DNA of 64,000 nt. Origin: Latrodectus hesperus (taxonomy: Eukaryota; Arthropoda; Arachnida; Araneae; Theridiidae). Positions 1 to 13,527 of this stretch are shown here, one piece after another. The position numbers were made by a program, and so were the translations under genes. The stretch spans positions 52,646,958 to 52,710,957 of the forward strand of contig CM075853.1 of the NCBI GenBank assembly GCA_037975125.1, in the 5' to 3' direction. The notes under the pieces were generated by a model. The model worked only from the letters and a program-made list of their open reading frames with translations, did no database searches and was not told where the DNA came from. How positions within the stretch are numbered: the stretch's first letter is position 1; each line of letters starts with the position of its first letter.

Positions 1-449
1 TACTTAAAATTTTTAAATGTGAATCATTAATAGATTGTATCTGAAAACAAAAATGGCTAGTTTTTTAGCCATGTGATGAATTTATTTTTGATTTTGTTCA
101 TTCTCATGAATTAAAATAACATTCGTAACTATATGTATTAAGATATCAGATAACATTCAAGAGAGGCATAATTTTATTTCTTAAGCAGTTGTAAATTTTA
201 ATTTTAATTTTTATTTTAATAGGAATGTACTTAAAATTTTTAAATGTGAATCATTAATAGATTGTATCTGAAAACAAAAATGGCTAGTTTTTTAGCCATG
301 TGATGAATTTATTTTTGATTTTGTTCATTCTCATGAATTAAAATAACATTCGTAACTATATGTATTAAGATATCAGATAACATTCAAGAGAGGCATAATT
401 TTATTTCTTAAGCAGTTGTAAATTTTAATTTTTATTTTAATAGGAATGT

Positions 450-450
<1 letters not shown>
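1..450. repeat. 227-bp tandem duplication, two copies
   Basis: The sequence from base 1 repeats from base 228. Copy 1 is 1-227 and copy 2 is 228-448 (221 bp). The copies are almost identical; the main difference is loss of one 6-bp TTTTAA unit near the end of copy 2. Each copy carries a short hairpin, ATGGCTA-GTTTTT-TAGCCAT. The repeat may extend to the left of the window, because copy 1 starts at base 1. No coding potential is seen. Confidence 0.95.
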
Positions 451-1271
<821 letters not shown>

Positions 1272-1457
1272 TTTTAAACAACTATGTGCGTCATTGAAAT
1301 ATTTATGAACGTTTTTCCTGAAATGTATATGCAATTTTTCATTCATTTGTTTTTAAAAATGGAGTTGTATCATTAAACAACGATGAGTGTACTATGAAAT
1401 AATTCAATATATTTTCATTTGTGTTGTGGAATCTTGCTTCGAAAATTAAATTACTTC

Positions 1458-1561
<104 letters not shown>

Positions 1562-1761
1562 TTCTTTTCATTCTACATTGTTTCTAAATGAGAAATATAT
1601 TAAGAGTCATTTTATTCATTGTTAAAAGATTGGATTAGCAATAAAATGTTTCTTTTATAAACTAGATGAATATAAAACAAATTTCTTGAAAAATGCGTTA
1701 TGCAGAAGAGAAGAATATTTGATTCTTCTACGCCAAGGGATGAATATAGTAATAGAAGATC

Positions 1762-1815
1762 ATTTAAACTGTTAATACTGTACAAGAAATTTAAACTGTT
1801 AATACTGTACAAGAA
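1762..1815. repeat. 27-bp tandem duplication
   Basis: The unit ATTTAAACTGTTAATACTG plus TACAAGAA occurs twice in direct succession (1762-1788 and 1789-1815) without visible differences. It looks like a local replication-slippage duplication. Confidence 0.9.
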
Positions 1816-3279
1816 ATTTTGACGTTTGCTTCACATTTTTTCTTCAATAGATATTTTAATTGTTGTTGCACTAGCATGCTTGCTTGAAATGGTAAAATAA
1901 AAGTTTGTATATACTATTAATGAAAGACAGAGAGCATAATACAAAAATATAAGATAGTTTTTAAAGAAAATAAACTAACAATAATTTGGTATCATTTATA
2001 AAGGAATGTGAAAATATATATTAATTTTTTCGACAAAAAGAATTTTAACATCAAAAGAATCGTTCGATTGCTATTAAAAAGTTATGTGATGTATAAAGAA
2101 AATACATAGAAAAGTAAGTGATTAATATTTCAGAATATTTGAATGATTTATTTTATAACTTATCCAAAAGGGTAAGTCAATAAAACATTAACTTAACTCT
2201 TAGCTTGGTGCAAGATATCACCTAAAATGGTATTAATCAATAAATTTCTGTGATTTCTCCATGTGGAATGTCTTGTCAAAATCTCCTGCTGTAAGGGGAA
2301 ATTATCAATATTCTGAAATGGTTTTAATTGCTTTCCGAAAAATCTCAAATGTTCTTCGAATAAAGAGAGATCAAGAATCCTAGATAGAGAAAGAAATATT
2401 CAGCAAGCTTGAAATCAATTCTCAGAAATAAGCTTGATATGTGACCAGGCATCATCTTACGGAAAATAAGTATGGCTTAGTGAAAAAGGACCTTAACTCT
2501 ACATATTATTCCTGTACGTACTTTTATGTTTTAAGGGGACCATAAATACTTACTAGTAAAGTTCAGGTGTCTGAAGGAGGTGATTTTTTGAAGCAAGCAT
2601 ATGTCCAGGCGATAATAGCGTTTAAGCCCTCTGTGTTTGCTATTATCGGCATCTCCAAATATTGCTGAAATTATAACAAAACCATTATTGAAGACGAGAC
2701 TTGTCAATAAAGATTAATGCCCAAGAATTACTCTCAACTTATCGAGACTGGCGCATCTACAACCAAATTTAATGGTGCAATGGAGCAACAGCTAACTTGA
2801 GTAATGAATGGATGACTCTTATTTCTGCTCTTTTAGCCATTTCAAGGGATATTCATTCTTTCATTGCACGGAGCTCAAGTGAGCCAATAAGAAAGAATAA
2901 GGATAATAAATACATGTAAGCATGTTTGCTTAGATTTAACAAGGGATTTAAGAAATATATTAATATATTTTATATAAATTTACACTTTAAAGGCAATAAA
3001 TCATTTATAACCCATGAATCTATGTAATATATTTGTCCTTTAACACGTTAATACTTCTGCAAAAGGAAAGATAAAATGATTGAAAGACTAGTAATGTTCT
3101 CCTGAATGAAAGCATCTATTTAAATATTATTAATGTAATTGTAATGACATACTTCAATGATACCGCATCAGATTGCAATAAGTATCCATTACTAACAGGC
3201 TAATTATTTTTAGATTAGTAAAGAATACTTAAATTAAACTATTAATTTCATTGTATGAAAATTGAAAGCATGCCAAAAA
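1816..3279. other. Intergenic DNA, slightly GC-richer at 2450-2900, no gene recognised
   Basis: Mostly AT-rich. About 2450-2900 is less AT-rich and could be an old, unrecognisable mobile element. I translated it in several frames and found no family match I trust. Confidence 0.5.
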
Positions 3280-4060
3280 GGAAATGTTTCTAGGAAAGAG
3301 AATTATCTTCAAGTTGACGTAAGTGAAATACTGTTGCTATTTTTGTTCACCTCCTTGTTTGGTACAAAAGATGTATCACCGAAAACACTCAGCGACAATA
3401 AATTCATATGAAAAAGAGTGTGCAGAGAATTCCTTTGAAATGACATCTTAGACTAAATTAAAAGAATTTAAGTCGACTCTTACCATTTCGTTTGACAAAC
3501 CGGCAGTTTAAATAGTTCTGTAATTGTGTTGGCGGCAACCTTACATCCCTACAAAACATTTTATCGTTTCTTTTGGTGATGAACCATTTTTATAATCACC
3601 TATTAAAGCAGTGGTGAAAAATTCCAAGAAATAAAGCTCATTGCTTTGAGACAGTTTTCTTAGAAATTGTTTCCAGACAATTAAATTCAAATTTATGAAG
3701 CAAAGTATGAAAGAATAGAACTTTTATTTGTAGTAAAATATATTTGTATTTTGCAATAGGAAATTTTTAAAAATACTATTAATCTGCGTAAATATCATTA
3801 CTAATCTTGTTTCAGAATGATTAACTTTGATAATGTTAATTTTTCTTTTTTGAGTACATTTCTGTTTTTGTGTGGATATACTTCATAATTTTGGACAGGA
3901 TTTTTCACATTGTTGTTGATTACGTATAATGCCGTATATGTAGTTTAAAAAATATCATATTTTCTCATTCAAGTAGTCTGAATCTATATCTACTGGAATG
4001 AAATTTTAATATTGTGTTTTTTGATATATTTTAATCATTTTCAACTATTTGCTTGAAATT
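3280..4060 (+). repeat. Low-copy repeat 1, copy A
   Basis: This segment aligns by eye, with substitutions and small indels, to 22550-23300 in the same orientation. Shared landmarks in order: a GGCAGTTTAAA / GACAGTTTAAA block, GTTGGCGG, TTTTATC, ACCATTTTTA, ATGAAGCAAA, CTTTTATTTGTAG, and a final CATTTTCA(A/G)CTATTTG block. No coding frame is conserved. It is either a low-copy dispersed repeat or part of a segmental duplication. Confidence 0.7.
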
Positions 4061-4785
4061 ATAACTGGAGTAATTAGACAAATAGACAAGTTATATGGCA
4101 TCACGAATGGTATTCAATACAATTCTAAGTGAATTAATAAAAAATGCTGAAAATCACAATTAATTTTAAAGTTAATTGTGCAAAGCAAAAATGATAAAAT
4201 TATAGCAACTTAAAATAATTTCTATCTTTTACAACCCTTGCGCTCAGAATTTAAAAGCATCTGACGTGAGAATTTTAAAGTTTGCTTATATCTATTCATT
4301 TTAATTATGAGTGATGAGATAATTTGTATTAGATTCTACTTTGACTTTTTGTAACTTCCTACTTCTTTAGAAAAGAAATAAATTACAAATTCGTTTTTCC
4401 AAGAACTTTATCAGTTAAAAAATATATATTTGAATTATATTTAACATCATCCTGAATTCAAAATTTAAAAAATTAAAAATTACAAGGACTAATTATTTTT
4501 ACGTTTTCCGAATAACACTAAAATTTTCAACACAGATTCATTAAAACGCCAAATGTATTTATAAATAATAATTAAAATAGGGGGAAATATTTTGTGTAAA
4601 ATTAATATTCTATAGTATGAATTTAAAAAAATTTTTTTTTTAATTTTCATTAATGTTATTATGAATTGATTGAATAAAATAGACTTCAAACATTTTATAT
4701 AGCATTTAATAATATATCTATAATCTTTAGCCTTACGCTTCTAAAAATATTGTAAATAAAATGTTTCCTAAAAATAAATAAAATT
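4061..4785. other. AT-rich intergenic DNA with one palindrome
   Basis: No gene was found. A near-perfect inverted repeat lies at 4155-4180: CACAATTAA and TTAATTGTG arms around an 8-nt centre that itself contains TTTAAA. A 66-codon minus-strand ORF at 4489-4689 is low complexity and is not supported. Confidence 0.6.
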
Positions 4786-5043
4786 ATAAGAATTATTTTA
4801 TTTTTTAAATTTTAATTTGGGATAAAATTAATATTGAATACTTAGGATTTGGATCTATATTTAAACCAAAAGCTGTTAATGAATTAGTTTTTTTACTAGA
4901 GAAATAAGTTACCGATAAGAATTATTTTGTTTTTAAATTTTGATTTGGGATAAAATTAATATTGAATACTTAGGATTTGGATCTATATTTAATCCAAAAG
5001 CTGTTAATGAATTAATTTTTTTACTAGAGAAATGAGTTACTGA
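4786..5043. repeat. 129-bp tandem duplication, two copies
   Basis: Copy 1 (4786-4914) and copy 2 (4915-5043) share long identical stretches, for example TTTGGGATAAAATTAATATT and CTTAGGATTTGGATCTATAT, with a few substitutions. No coding frame. Confidence 0.93.
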
Positions 5044-5336
5044 AACTAGAATATCTTTTTTAAAAAAAAACTCATTCATTAAAAAAATCTGGAGCATTTT
5101 AACACAAAATTTAAATTAATAATGCTTAGTTAAATTTGTTGTTCTACGTCACATTTTACACATGGGATCTTATTTTACCAGGACTTGTAATTTAAATTGG
5201 TTTCCGAGTCATAACAAAAATAAATGGCTAAAATGGAAGCCAAATTAATAAACAAAAAATCAAATTGTTAACCATTCAATTTGGTGCTCAGCAATACCTA
5301 ATTTGGCTAGAGGAATTCTTATTCGTTTTTATAATG
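5044..5336. other. AT-rich spacer
   Basis: No feature is recognised between the 129-bp duplication and the Tc1/mariner relic. Confidence 0.6.
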
Positions 5337-6117
5337 TACAGGGTAAGACAAAAATCTGACAAATTTTTAATATAATTTCATTGGAACTAAATAAATTAAT
5401 AAAATATAATAAAGAATGTATTTAAAATTTCTCATTTTCAACAAATAAAATTGATTTTAAAGTGGCAATGCAAATGCGCAAATGCATGTCAAAATTTTCA
5501 GCACTGGGCCACATGTATTCTACCCTTAATCAACCCCATTCCCATTGAGCTAATTGCCTAAGAATGTCTTGACTTTTTTCCAGTTCAATGCAAATTCTGG
5601 ACTCTAAAATGGACCATAACTTCTAATCAAACGTTCAAAAATTTTGTACATTTTTTGAATTATTTTGATATTTTCATCCAAGAAAATCATAAATTTTTGC
5701 CCTTGTGCAAACTCTTTTCCAGAGCATGAACGACTTACAATTTTGGCGATGCTCAACAACTGGAAAAATGTCTATAGACCAAATGCAATCGTTCTAGGTG
5801 TTATAAGTTTACTGGATGGTAGAAACTGACTCTCTATAATTTTTAAAATATTTAAAAACCCAGAGAACTATTTTAAAGTGAGAAGTTAAAAATTTTTGAA
5901 GCATGTAGGGCTCCAAGCTAAGCTTATTTTTTGCCACTGGCTGTACTACCCAGTTATTTATTCTCATTTCAATAGCGATCTTTCTTATGGAAGGCCTTGG
6001 ACTTTGTCGAATTCGCATTTTGATGATCTTTGAATAATTAAAAGCGTTCACTTTATTTTTTTCCACTTCCTGCACGTCGATCATTATTTCCAAGCGTTTT
6101 AAAACAGCAAATTGCAT
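5337..6117 (-). mobile_element. Tc1/mariner-superfamily relic, minus strand, truncated
   Basis: Seen: a terminal-repeat-like end at 5337, TACAGGGTAAGACAAAAATC, which fits a TA target followed by a Tc1/mariner-type inverted repeat. On the minus strand, 5809-6117 reads as an HTH region resembling the family motif (R)IRR-NP-RSIRK-A-EM followed by a KLSLEPYMLQK-like block. Further on (about 5680-5650) there is a MIFLDENI stretch resembling the IIFSDEKIF catalytic-Asp motif. Frames are broken by stops. The opposite terminal repeat was not found past 6117, so the 5' end is truncated or too decayed. Family level only; the subfamily is uncertain. Confidence 0.65.
5809..6117 (-). pseudogene. Tc1/mariner transposase fragment (HTH region)
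   Basis: A 102-codon open stretch retaining the pattern IRQSPRPSIRKIAIEM then LSLEPYMLQK, characteristic of the second helix-turn-helix and linker of Tc1/mariner transposases. A full transposase is about 340 residues, so this is under a third. The sequence after the linker is unlike the family and the catalytic core lies in other frames. It is non-functional. Confidence 0.6.
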
Positions 6118-9100
6118 AAGACACAGGTCCGTGGCTCATTAAGCAAACGTACAATTTCATTCTGCTATTTTACTTATTTAAACGAATTTAAATTAGCACA
6201 CCCCTTACTTGATATTAAAAAAAGCCAAAAATACAATTCTTTAACTAAAATATATAGAATTAAAACCTTATTATTCAAATGGTGAACAGAGAAATAACCA
6301 CACAGATTAAAGAAATATGCTGTCACGCATTAAATGTTTTTGGAGTTTTTTCCAGCATTCTGTAAATTAATCCATGCTGAGACATCACTAAATCATTCTA
6401 CAAACATTATTTAATAAATATTCAACTTATACTATTTAATCTAATTTTTATATCTTGACCTTATCTATTTTAAAAATTCTGTTTGTAATTTTATGTGTTT
6501 GTATAGTAATTTGTAATGTGTATGAATATCTGTCCACCAATTATCATTATTACGCTCATTTCGATATAATGTTAAGGTATCAAAAAATAAAAAAAAATAT
6601 TTTTCAGAGTTTTTCGTATTTTTTAATAAGTGCACATTTTCCCTTAACAATGAAATAAGCAATTCATAATGCAACCGGAGTAATTTTTTTCTCAATAAAT
6701 GCTAAGCAGTTTGCAAAATTTGTACTCATATTTGTAAATGAGTGAAAAGACTCGTATTCTGTCATGTTTACATTCGTGAAATCGTGATTAGATTTCTTCA
6801 ATTTGTAAAATATGTTTTTCTCTCCAACATTCTTAGAACAGAATTCCGATCTGCCGATTTACTCTTCAGCTCAGCGGGAGTGGTGAAAGTGATTTGTCAC
6901 TTCCAATTTCAACCTTCACTTTCCTCCTCTAATGAAGTGAGACAGTTTCGCAGACAGCCAAATGAAAGCATCTTCTGCTTTCAAAGCTAAGTTAAAAGCT
7001 CCAGAAATGTCATCTGCGAATATTGGTTCAGCTAATGTCGCAATGGAAAGTTGTAGAAACTCGTATTTTTCTTTGGAAAAAATGTAAGGAAAAAAATAGA
7101 CATAAAAGTTTTACTAACTTCTTAAACTTAAGAATTTGTCCAGCTTCCAATTTTGTGTTTCGAAATACTTAAAATTACAAACCTCGAAAAATAAATTTGT
7201 GTTTCTAAGGATGCGTGTATTCTAAATGTCAAAATAAACAGATATTTTTATAATTTTTATAAAACAATTCAATGTTTTCATAAATTTCATATAATTTATA
7301 CAAAAAAATGTAATCGGAAAAGAATATTCAAGGTAAAAAAAAAAAGTTTTCATTAAATAGTGCTCTAAAAACTTCTTAAAGCAAAATATTCAGTTTTTAC
7401 TAGAAACAGATAGCTTATTGAATATCATAAATGCATAAAATTTCCGTTAGTCAATAAATATCCACTTTTCATATTTCTTATAATATTAATGCATATTTAT
7501 TTTGATTATAAAATTGAAAAATAAATACTATGATAGAGAAAAGCATATTTAATATTTTTATATGATATTTTAAATCTTGTTAATTTAAATAAGAATATTT
7601 TCAATAAAAATAATTTTAATAACGTCAAATCTGTTGCCAAAAGTCTTTTTTTCAAATCAATATAAAAATTCATCTGATATATATTTTACATCAAATTTAT
7701 TCAAAATAAAAGAATTATTTTAAGGAGAAGTATATTCATAAGATTATTTTAAATCAAACACTTAACATTAAGAAATATTTTATTAACACTTTTTATCTCA
7801 AATAATAGAGACTGTTGTTAAGAAAACTCAAAAAAATATGCATCGCTTTGATCAAACTTTCCAGAAAGCAAAGAAAAAGCGAAAAGCTTTTATAGAGAAA
7901 GTTAAGGATGCAAGACAATTCCAAGAAATGTTTTGGGAAAAGAAAATTGCATTTTCTATTCCTTTCTCTAAACTATGTCATTTAATTCCAGCATCTAAAT
8001 TTGAATTTCTTATTTTTTTAATATTTTAACTATCTAAAATAAATTGTATTGTAGATGTCTTAGATATTTCAGTTAAGCAATTTCAATATTATAAAATGGC
8101 AAAAAGGAAGGAGTGATTAAATTTTCGTTTCATCATTCCTTCTTGCATAAGATAATAACATGTTAAATATTAATCAATATCTATGCATTCAAGAAACTGA
8201 AACTTTCCTTACATTGTTGCAATAGACTATTTATTAAATATTAGTTTATAATTTCATGCATCTTTATACATCTTAGACACTTTTTTATATGTAGCAATTC
8301 TGATTGGATAAATATACAAACTTTTTTAAATAATTTTAAAAAATCAAACATCTGTATATAAATTTATTCATTAGGAAATATTATAGATTAAATATAAAAT
8401 AAATCATTTTGCTTCATAGAAAATACTAATTGTTCGCCCATTTCCAGATAAATCCTTAAAATTAAATAACTTTCGAGGTAGAATTTTGTAATTTAATACA
8501 TTAAAGGCATTTTTTTTATGAAAATAAAGATATCTGAATTACATTAATCATTACTCTTCATTTTGTGAAAAAATATGTGGTTATAGAAATCAATACATTT
8601 TTATAAATAATTATTCTTGAAGTGAATTTTCATTATCAAGATTGATATCCAAAAATAAAGAATAAAATCTTATTTGGTGATCCAGAAAATATAATGTGTT
8701 ATAAATCTCAGTTTTATTTCCCCATTAAGTTATTTATGGGTTTCATAATACTTTGAAGCAATTTCCGAACGTTTCTTGAATTCAATTCTTTTTCCAAATA
8801 TACCCGGAATATTAATTATCAAATTGAAAATAAATTTTAACTGAAAATTTGTGGATAAAGAAATTTAAATTTCGTTAGATAAGTTCACTTATTACATAAA
8901 AAACGGATCATCTTTGTGTACAGAATTTTTGAAGAAATGAAAATGCTGAAATTCGAATACCTAACTAAATGATCGTTGAAAAGGAAAAGCAACAGTCAGA
9001 ATTGGATATGAAATCAAGAGGAATACCTTAGAAACAAATAAAAACATTTTATGTCAATTTGGTTTTCTGTTTTAAAAAGTTTATTGTAACAAACTCCATG

Positions 9101-9529
9101 TTTATTGTTTGATGCTAATAAATATTTTAATATATTATACTATTTTATTTCACAAATTAGAGTCAGTTGCAATTTGCATAACATTTCCTCAATTGTTTTA
9201 TTTGCTGCAACTTTATTGTGCATTTTCATCAGGAATTCAACATTTTATTTGTGTTTTCACTGTCTTCGACTCATGTGTTTTGCTATATTTTTTAACTCAC
9301 TTTTTCACCTACGATTGAACAACAAACCTATCATTTTATTGCTCAGTCGTATATTCTGAACAAGATAAACCTATCTATGTTCACAGCAATAATAAACTAA
9401 GAAACTTCACAAATAATTCGTACTAATTAAATCAGCACATATTTTTGAATAATATGCATAGTTCTTGTATAGATAAAACTCTATAGTGATAGAAAAACAT
9501 ATTTTGTAATTTTGACTTTCAAAAGCATT
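6118..9529. other. Gene-free AT-rich region with one GC-richer patch
   Basis: No gene is supported. The patch 6828-7080 is clearly less AT-rich than its surroundings and could be a regulatory element, untranslated exon or old repeat. I found no splice-bounded frame with a recognisable product. The stretch around 7870-7960 resembles 26930-26990 (TTTTGGGAAA(A/G)GAAAATTG core). Short ORFs at 6455, 6742, 7838 and 9105 have no family resemblance and are probably chance. Confidence 0.5.
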
Positions 9530-10350
9530 TGAAAAATAATTAAGGGGCTTAAAATTAAAATCTTGCTCTAAGGAAAGTTAATCAAAAATTATTTCATTTT
9601 GCATCAAAATAAGAAAAAGTATCTTTACACACTGGCTATGAAATGCATTAAAAGAATGAAAAAAATTAAAGAAAAAAGATTGAATTTAATGATATTTTTC
9701 TTATCCGAACTTTTTCATTCTTCAAAAGTTAAAGAATAGAACATAAACATTCAAATTACCTAGGAATTTTTTTATCACTTGTGCAAAATAAAAAAAATAC
9801 CAAAGAAAAAAGATGAAACTAATTTTATACTGAATACAAATATGGAGTAAGCTTTATAAACTAAAAAAGAAGAAAAAAGAATGGGACCAACAAAATAGGA
9901 AGTAGAATGAAATGGAGAAAACGAATAAAACTACTCGAATATACTTTCCGTGTTAGTTGAATTAAAACAAATGCAAAAGGATTTCTTTTAAAATCTTTTA
10001 CTTCGACAATCTTTGATTTGGAACTGAAAACATTCCTTTTTGATCTCTGTTCCTCAGAAAGGTCTTTTGATACAGAGTCAGACAATGTTCCGATTGGGTG
10101 GGTATCAGAGTGAACATTCTTTTGTTCTACAAAGTTTGTAAGAAATACGGTTGTCATAGTATAAAAAAGTACCTTTTATATATTTTATTTGCTCAATAAA
10201 ACATTTAAAGACAGAAATAAATAGGATCACATATTATTGTTTTATAAAGAGTAGTGTTACTCATTTGAAAGCATATCAGAATAAAATAAGTAAAATTATT
10301 TTTTAAAATATTTTGTTTGGAAATACTATATTGTTTACTAAACCTACTAC
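9530..10350 (+). repeat. Low-copy repeat 2, copy A
   Basis: Aligns over most of its length to 27530-28350 in the same orientation. A run of 25 identical bases is shared by 9949-9973 and 27960-27984. Other shared landmarks are TATGAAATGCATTA / CATGAAATGCATTA, GGAGTAAGCTTTATAAA, ATAGGAAGTAGA, ATTGGGTGG and GAACATTCTTTTGTTCT. A minus-strand ORF crosses both copies (9861-10157 and 27872-28306) with a partly similar peptide, but the outer parts shift frame, so this is probably shared ancestry, not a gene. Confidence 0.8.
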
Positions 10351-10399
10351 AAAATTATGTAATTTGTTGATTTATTAATATTGTTTATATGGATCTTTC

Positions 10400-10555
10400 A
10401 TTTAAGTAGGATGCGCCTTTCATGTAACCAGAGACTGCGAAGGTGAAATTATGACTTTTGCTCTAAACTTTTTCGATAGATGGCACCACTATAGTATCCA
10501 CTCCCTAAATTTTGGCATTGATCAGAATGGGGAGGAAAAGCGCATTCGTGACAAT
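10400..10555 (-). repeat. tRNA-derived SINE (family A), partial and old, minus strand
   Basis: The reverse complement matches the body of the SINEs at 33044 and 54104. Shared blocks on this strand include CGATAGATGGCACCACTA, ATCCACTCC, ATTTTGGCATTGATC and CGAAGGTGAAA. The tRNA-like head and the 3' tail are not recognisable, so the copy is truncated or decayed at both ends. Confidence 0.75.
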
Positions 10556-12839
10556 TACATGAACTAAATTTCGATATGATGTCTTCAAAACGCATTTTAA
10601 ATGCTAAATATCCAATAGTTTACTGATATCAAGTACAAGAAAGCTACATTTATTATAGAAATAATATTATATAGCTTTCATAATTGATAAACAGAAAATA
10701 TCATTTAAAAAATTATTTAAAATTAAGTTTCATTTTTTTATATTTTTGGAATTTATTTCTATTCTGACAGTTAATATTTTAAAATGATAATTTATTTAAA
10801 CATTTAAAAATAAATATTATTGGTGAAATCTTTTTTAAACTGATATTTATGTCTTACTAACTCAGTTTTATCCATTTCCTGTTCTGTATTTCTTCCAAAA
10901 ATTTTTTCTAAATATTATTCTCACTACTTATTGCTAAATATGCTGAAGGTTTTACTTTTGTAATATAATTAAACCAATTTATTTTTATTACATTTTTTCT
11001 TAACAAATATTACTCCTCTGTATGTTAAATAACTGAAGACAATATAAAAAATTCAATTCAAGAAAAATTGGCCTTTTAAATTGTTGTTTTTGTATCATGT
11101 TTAGTTCTCGTATGACAGTAAATCAAAATAAAGGCGTACAAATAACCAATACGATGTTCTTCCATTATCTGCTGTTACTATTTGTGCAGTATTTAATACC
11201 GGTACATGTGAATATTATGTTGCAATTTTTCAAGTAAATATTGAATAAAATGAATAAAGAAAAATATTCAATTAATAAAATATCATTAAATGCATTAAAA
11301 ATTTACTTAAATAAAATGTTTATTAAAATTACATTTAGGTAGATTATTACTATGATCACTAACATTTATGTAGCTTATATTTACTTAAACATAGAATTTT
11401 CAATTTATTTCATTTTGAAAATTATATTGTTTTTACAAATGTTGCCAAAACGAATGGAGAAAAACAGAAGAATAATTTACTACAGAAATAAGAATTAGTT
11501 TCATTTATTGTGATTTCTTGTAATTAAAATTTTCTTGTATTCTTAAAATATACCTGAAGCTATTTTTTAATTTTGCAAAAATAATTTTAAATTATTTTTT
11601 TATTAATTGTATTCTAATATTTTATATTCAATAAGTATTTTAATAATAGAATAAAGATTCAAATATTTTCAATAAAAAATGAAGGAATCACAGAAATCGG
11701 CTTTCAAATGTTCTATATTGAAAACATGATCTAATTAAAAAGGAAAACATTTAGATTAAATAACTTTAAAATAATTATTTAAATTTATTTTTGAATATAA
11801 ATAGGAACCATTTAATCCTGTCCTGTTTTGAGTAAAATAATGAGTAAATAATATTACATAATGTAATATAGAAATGTATAATGAATAAAATTTTAATTTT
11901 AAATAAAATTTATGTTTGATTTGGCAATTCAATAAAAGGAGTATCATTATCTTAAAATATTTAGTTTGTGATTTTCTGCATTATTCTCATGCTCAAATTT
12001 TAACAATGGATTGTATAAAAATTTCTAACAAGAAAAACAATTAAATAAATATAATAGTCAGTTTCAAAATTTATTTGCAAAATTAAAAATTAGTAAAAAA
12101 TTAATAAAAGCAGCATAATTTATAAATAATGTAATAAAGCGCTATAAATGAAAAAGAATAGTTTAAAAATAAATCTAATAGAATGTAAAAAAATTTATTT
12201 TTGACTAAAATAAACTATAATATTTGGATGATTAATATTATCAGTTTATTGCACTTCAAGAGAGAAATTTATTTCTTGTAATCAATTTTCTAGTTTCCAC
12301 ATAATGGCTTTCTCTTAAGAAATAAAAATACATTTAATGCTAGTTAGCAATTTTCAGTCGGAAAGAACCATTTTTATCTAAAATAATATCCAAGCAGATT
12401 CAGTGTTAAAATATGAATACCAATATTTCTATATAAATTTTAAAATGTAAACACTACTAGAAAATCTGGATAAAAATTTTATTTTAATTTGTAGAAATAA
12501 AAAGTAAGTTATAAATGACTCTAGGAGGAAAACGTGGGAATTCTCAGTCAAATGTCAAAGGTAAAAGTTTATTGTAAACGGGAATACAATAGGATATACA
12601 TGATCCATAAGCGGCCAATTTGGCATTGCTGATAACTCAGCATTCAGCCAGGAAAGGACAATATTGTCGGTCTAATATGAAAAAGGGTGGTCTCATAATT
12701 ATCGGAGACAATGATGCCAATATTGGATGATTCAATTACTTTTACTGGAAAAGGTTTTTCATTAAGTAATTTCATTTTAAAACATATTATTACCCATGGA
12801 AAAACTTAAATTCAAACTTTTGATATAGAAGCAATACTT
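10556..12839. other. Gene-free AT-rich region
   Basis: No gene, RNA or repeat family recognised. A slightly GC-richer patch at about 12520-12740 immediately precedes the mariner relic and may be an older part of it or another element, but I could not assign it. The minus ORF at 11756-11947 is low complexity. Confidence 0.55.
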
Positions 12840-13383
12840 AAGTAAATTGCTCATCAAAAGTGAAGAAATTCTAGAAAAATTACATCTAAGCTATTGAAAA
12901 ACCAAAATGATCTTGATATCTCTTTTTAATATTCATGGTGTAGTGAATTATGAATTTTTACTCATAATGTACTACGCCGTCTCAATAAAAAAGGTGTTGT
13001 CAAAAAGATTATTATTTAAATGCAAGAAAAATCGTTAAAAATGACCTAAAATATGGTAAAAACATAGTTTTTCCACAAGGACTATGTACTTTCACACACT
13101 TCAAATATTCTTTGCCATTTCTTAGCAAAACATTTAACAAATACTGATTCACAAGCATTATGTTCTCCTGATATGTCACCATGTGGCCCTTTTTTATTTC
13201 CGTGTTTATAACTGCCATTTTAGAGACACAGTTTTAAATCATTTTAAATTTGAGAAAAAAATATTTGCTACAAAATTTAAAGAACATTTACAAAAAAGTA
13301 TTAAAGTATATTTTGATGATTAGAATAAATAATGAAGTTAGAGATTGGTTGGTTTCCTTCACACTCAACGGTTATTTTTGCCC
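12840..13383 (+). mobile_element. mariner transposase relic (C-terminal half)
   Basis: Plus-strand translation, with frameshifts, follows the mariner (DD34D) pattern. FNIHGVVNYEFL (about 12928-12963) corresponds to the family FDIHGVVH-EF-P motif. PKIW-KHSF follows near 13048, LPFLSKTFNKY near 13110, and SPDMSPCGPFLFP (about 13161-13199) corresponds to the SPDL(A/S)PCDFFLFP motif that carries the third catalytic Asp. That Asp is Gly here. Several stops are present. The N-terminal half and both inverted repeats were not found. Dead element. Confidence 0.8.
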
Positions 13384-13527
13384 AAATAGCTATAAGACCA
13401 GGAGCTATAATTTATGGAGGAGTCCGAATAGTGGACAGTGGATCGAAAAGGAACGCGCTCGGTGTGTATTAAGGGTTAGTAAGCATATTCCATTCCTCTT
13501 AAACTGTCTAATAAAAGGAAAAAAGTG

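Noticed and set aside
2560..2900. A Tc1-like transposase fragment
   Set aside because: A short frame (QAIIAFKPSVFAIIGIS) looked vaguely like an HTH, but the motif order does not hold and stops are dense.
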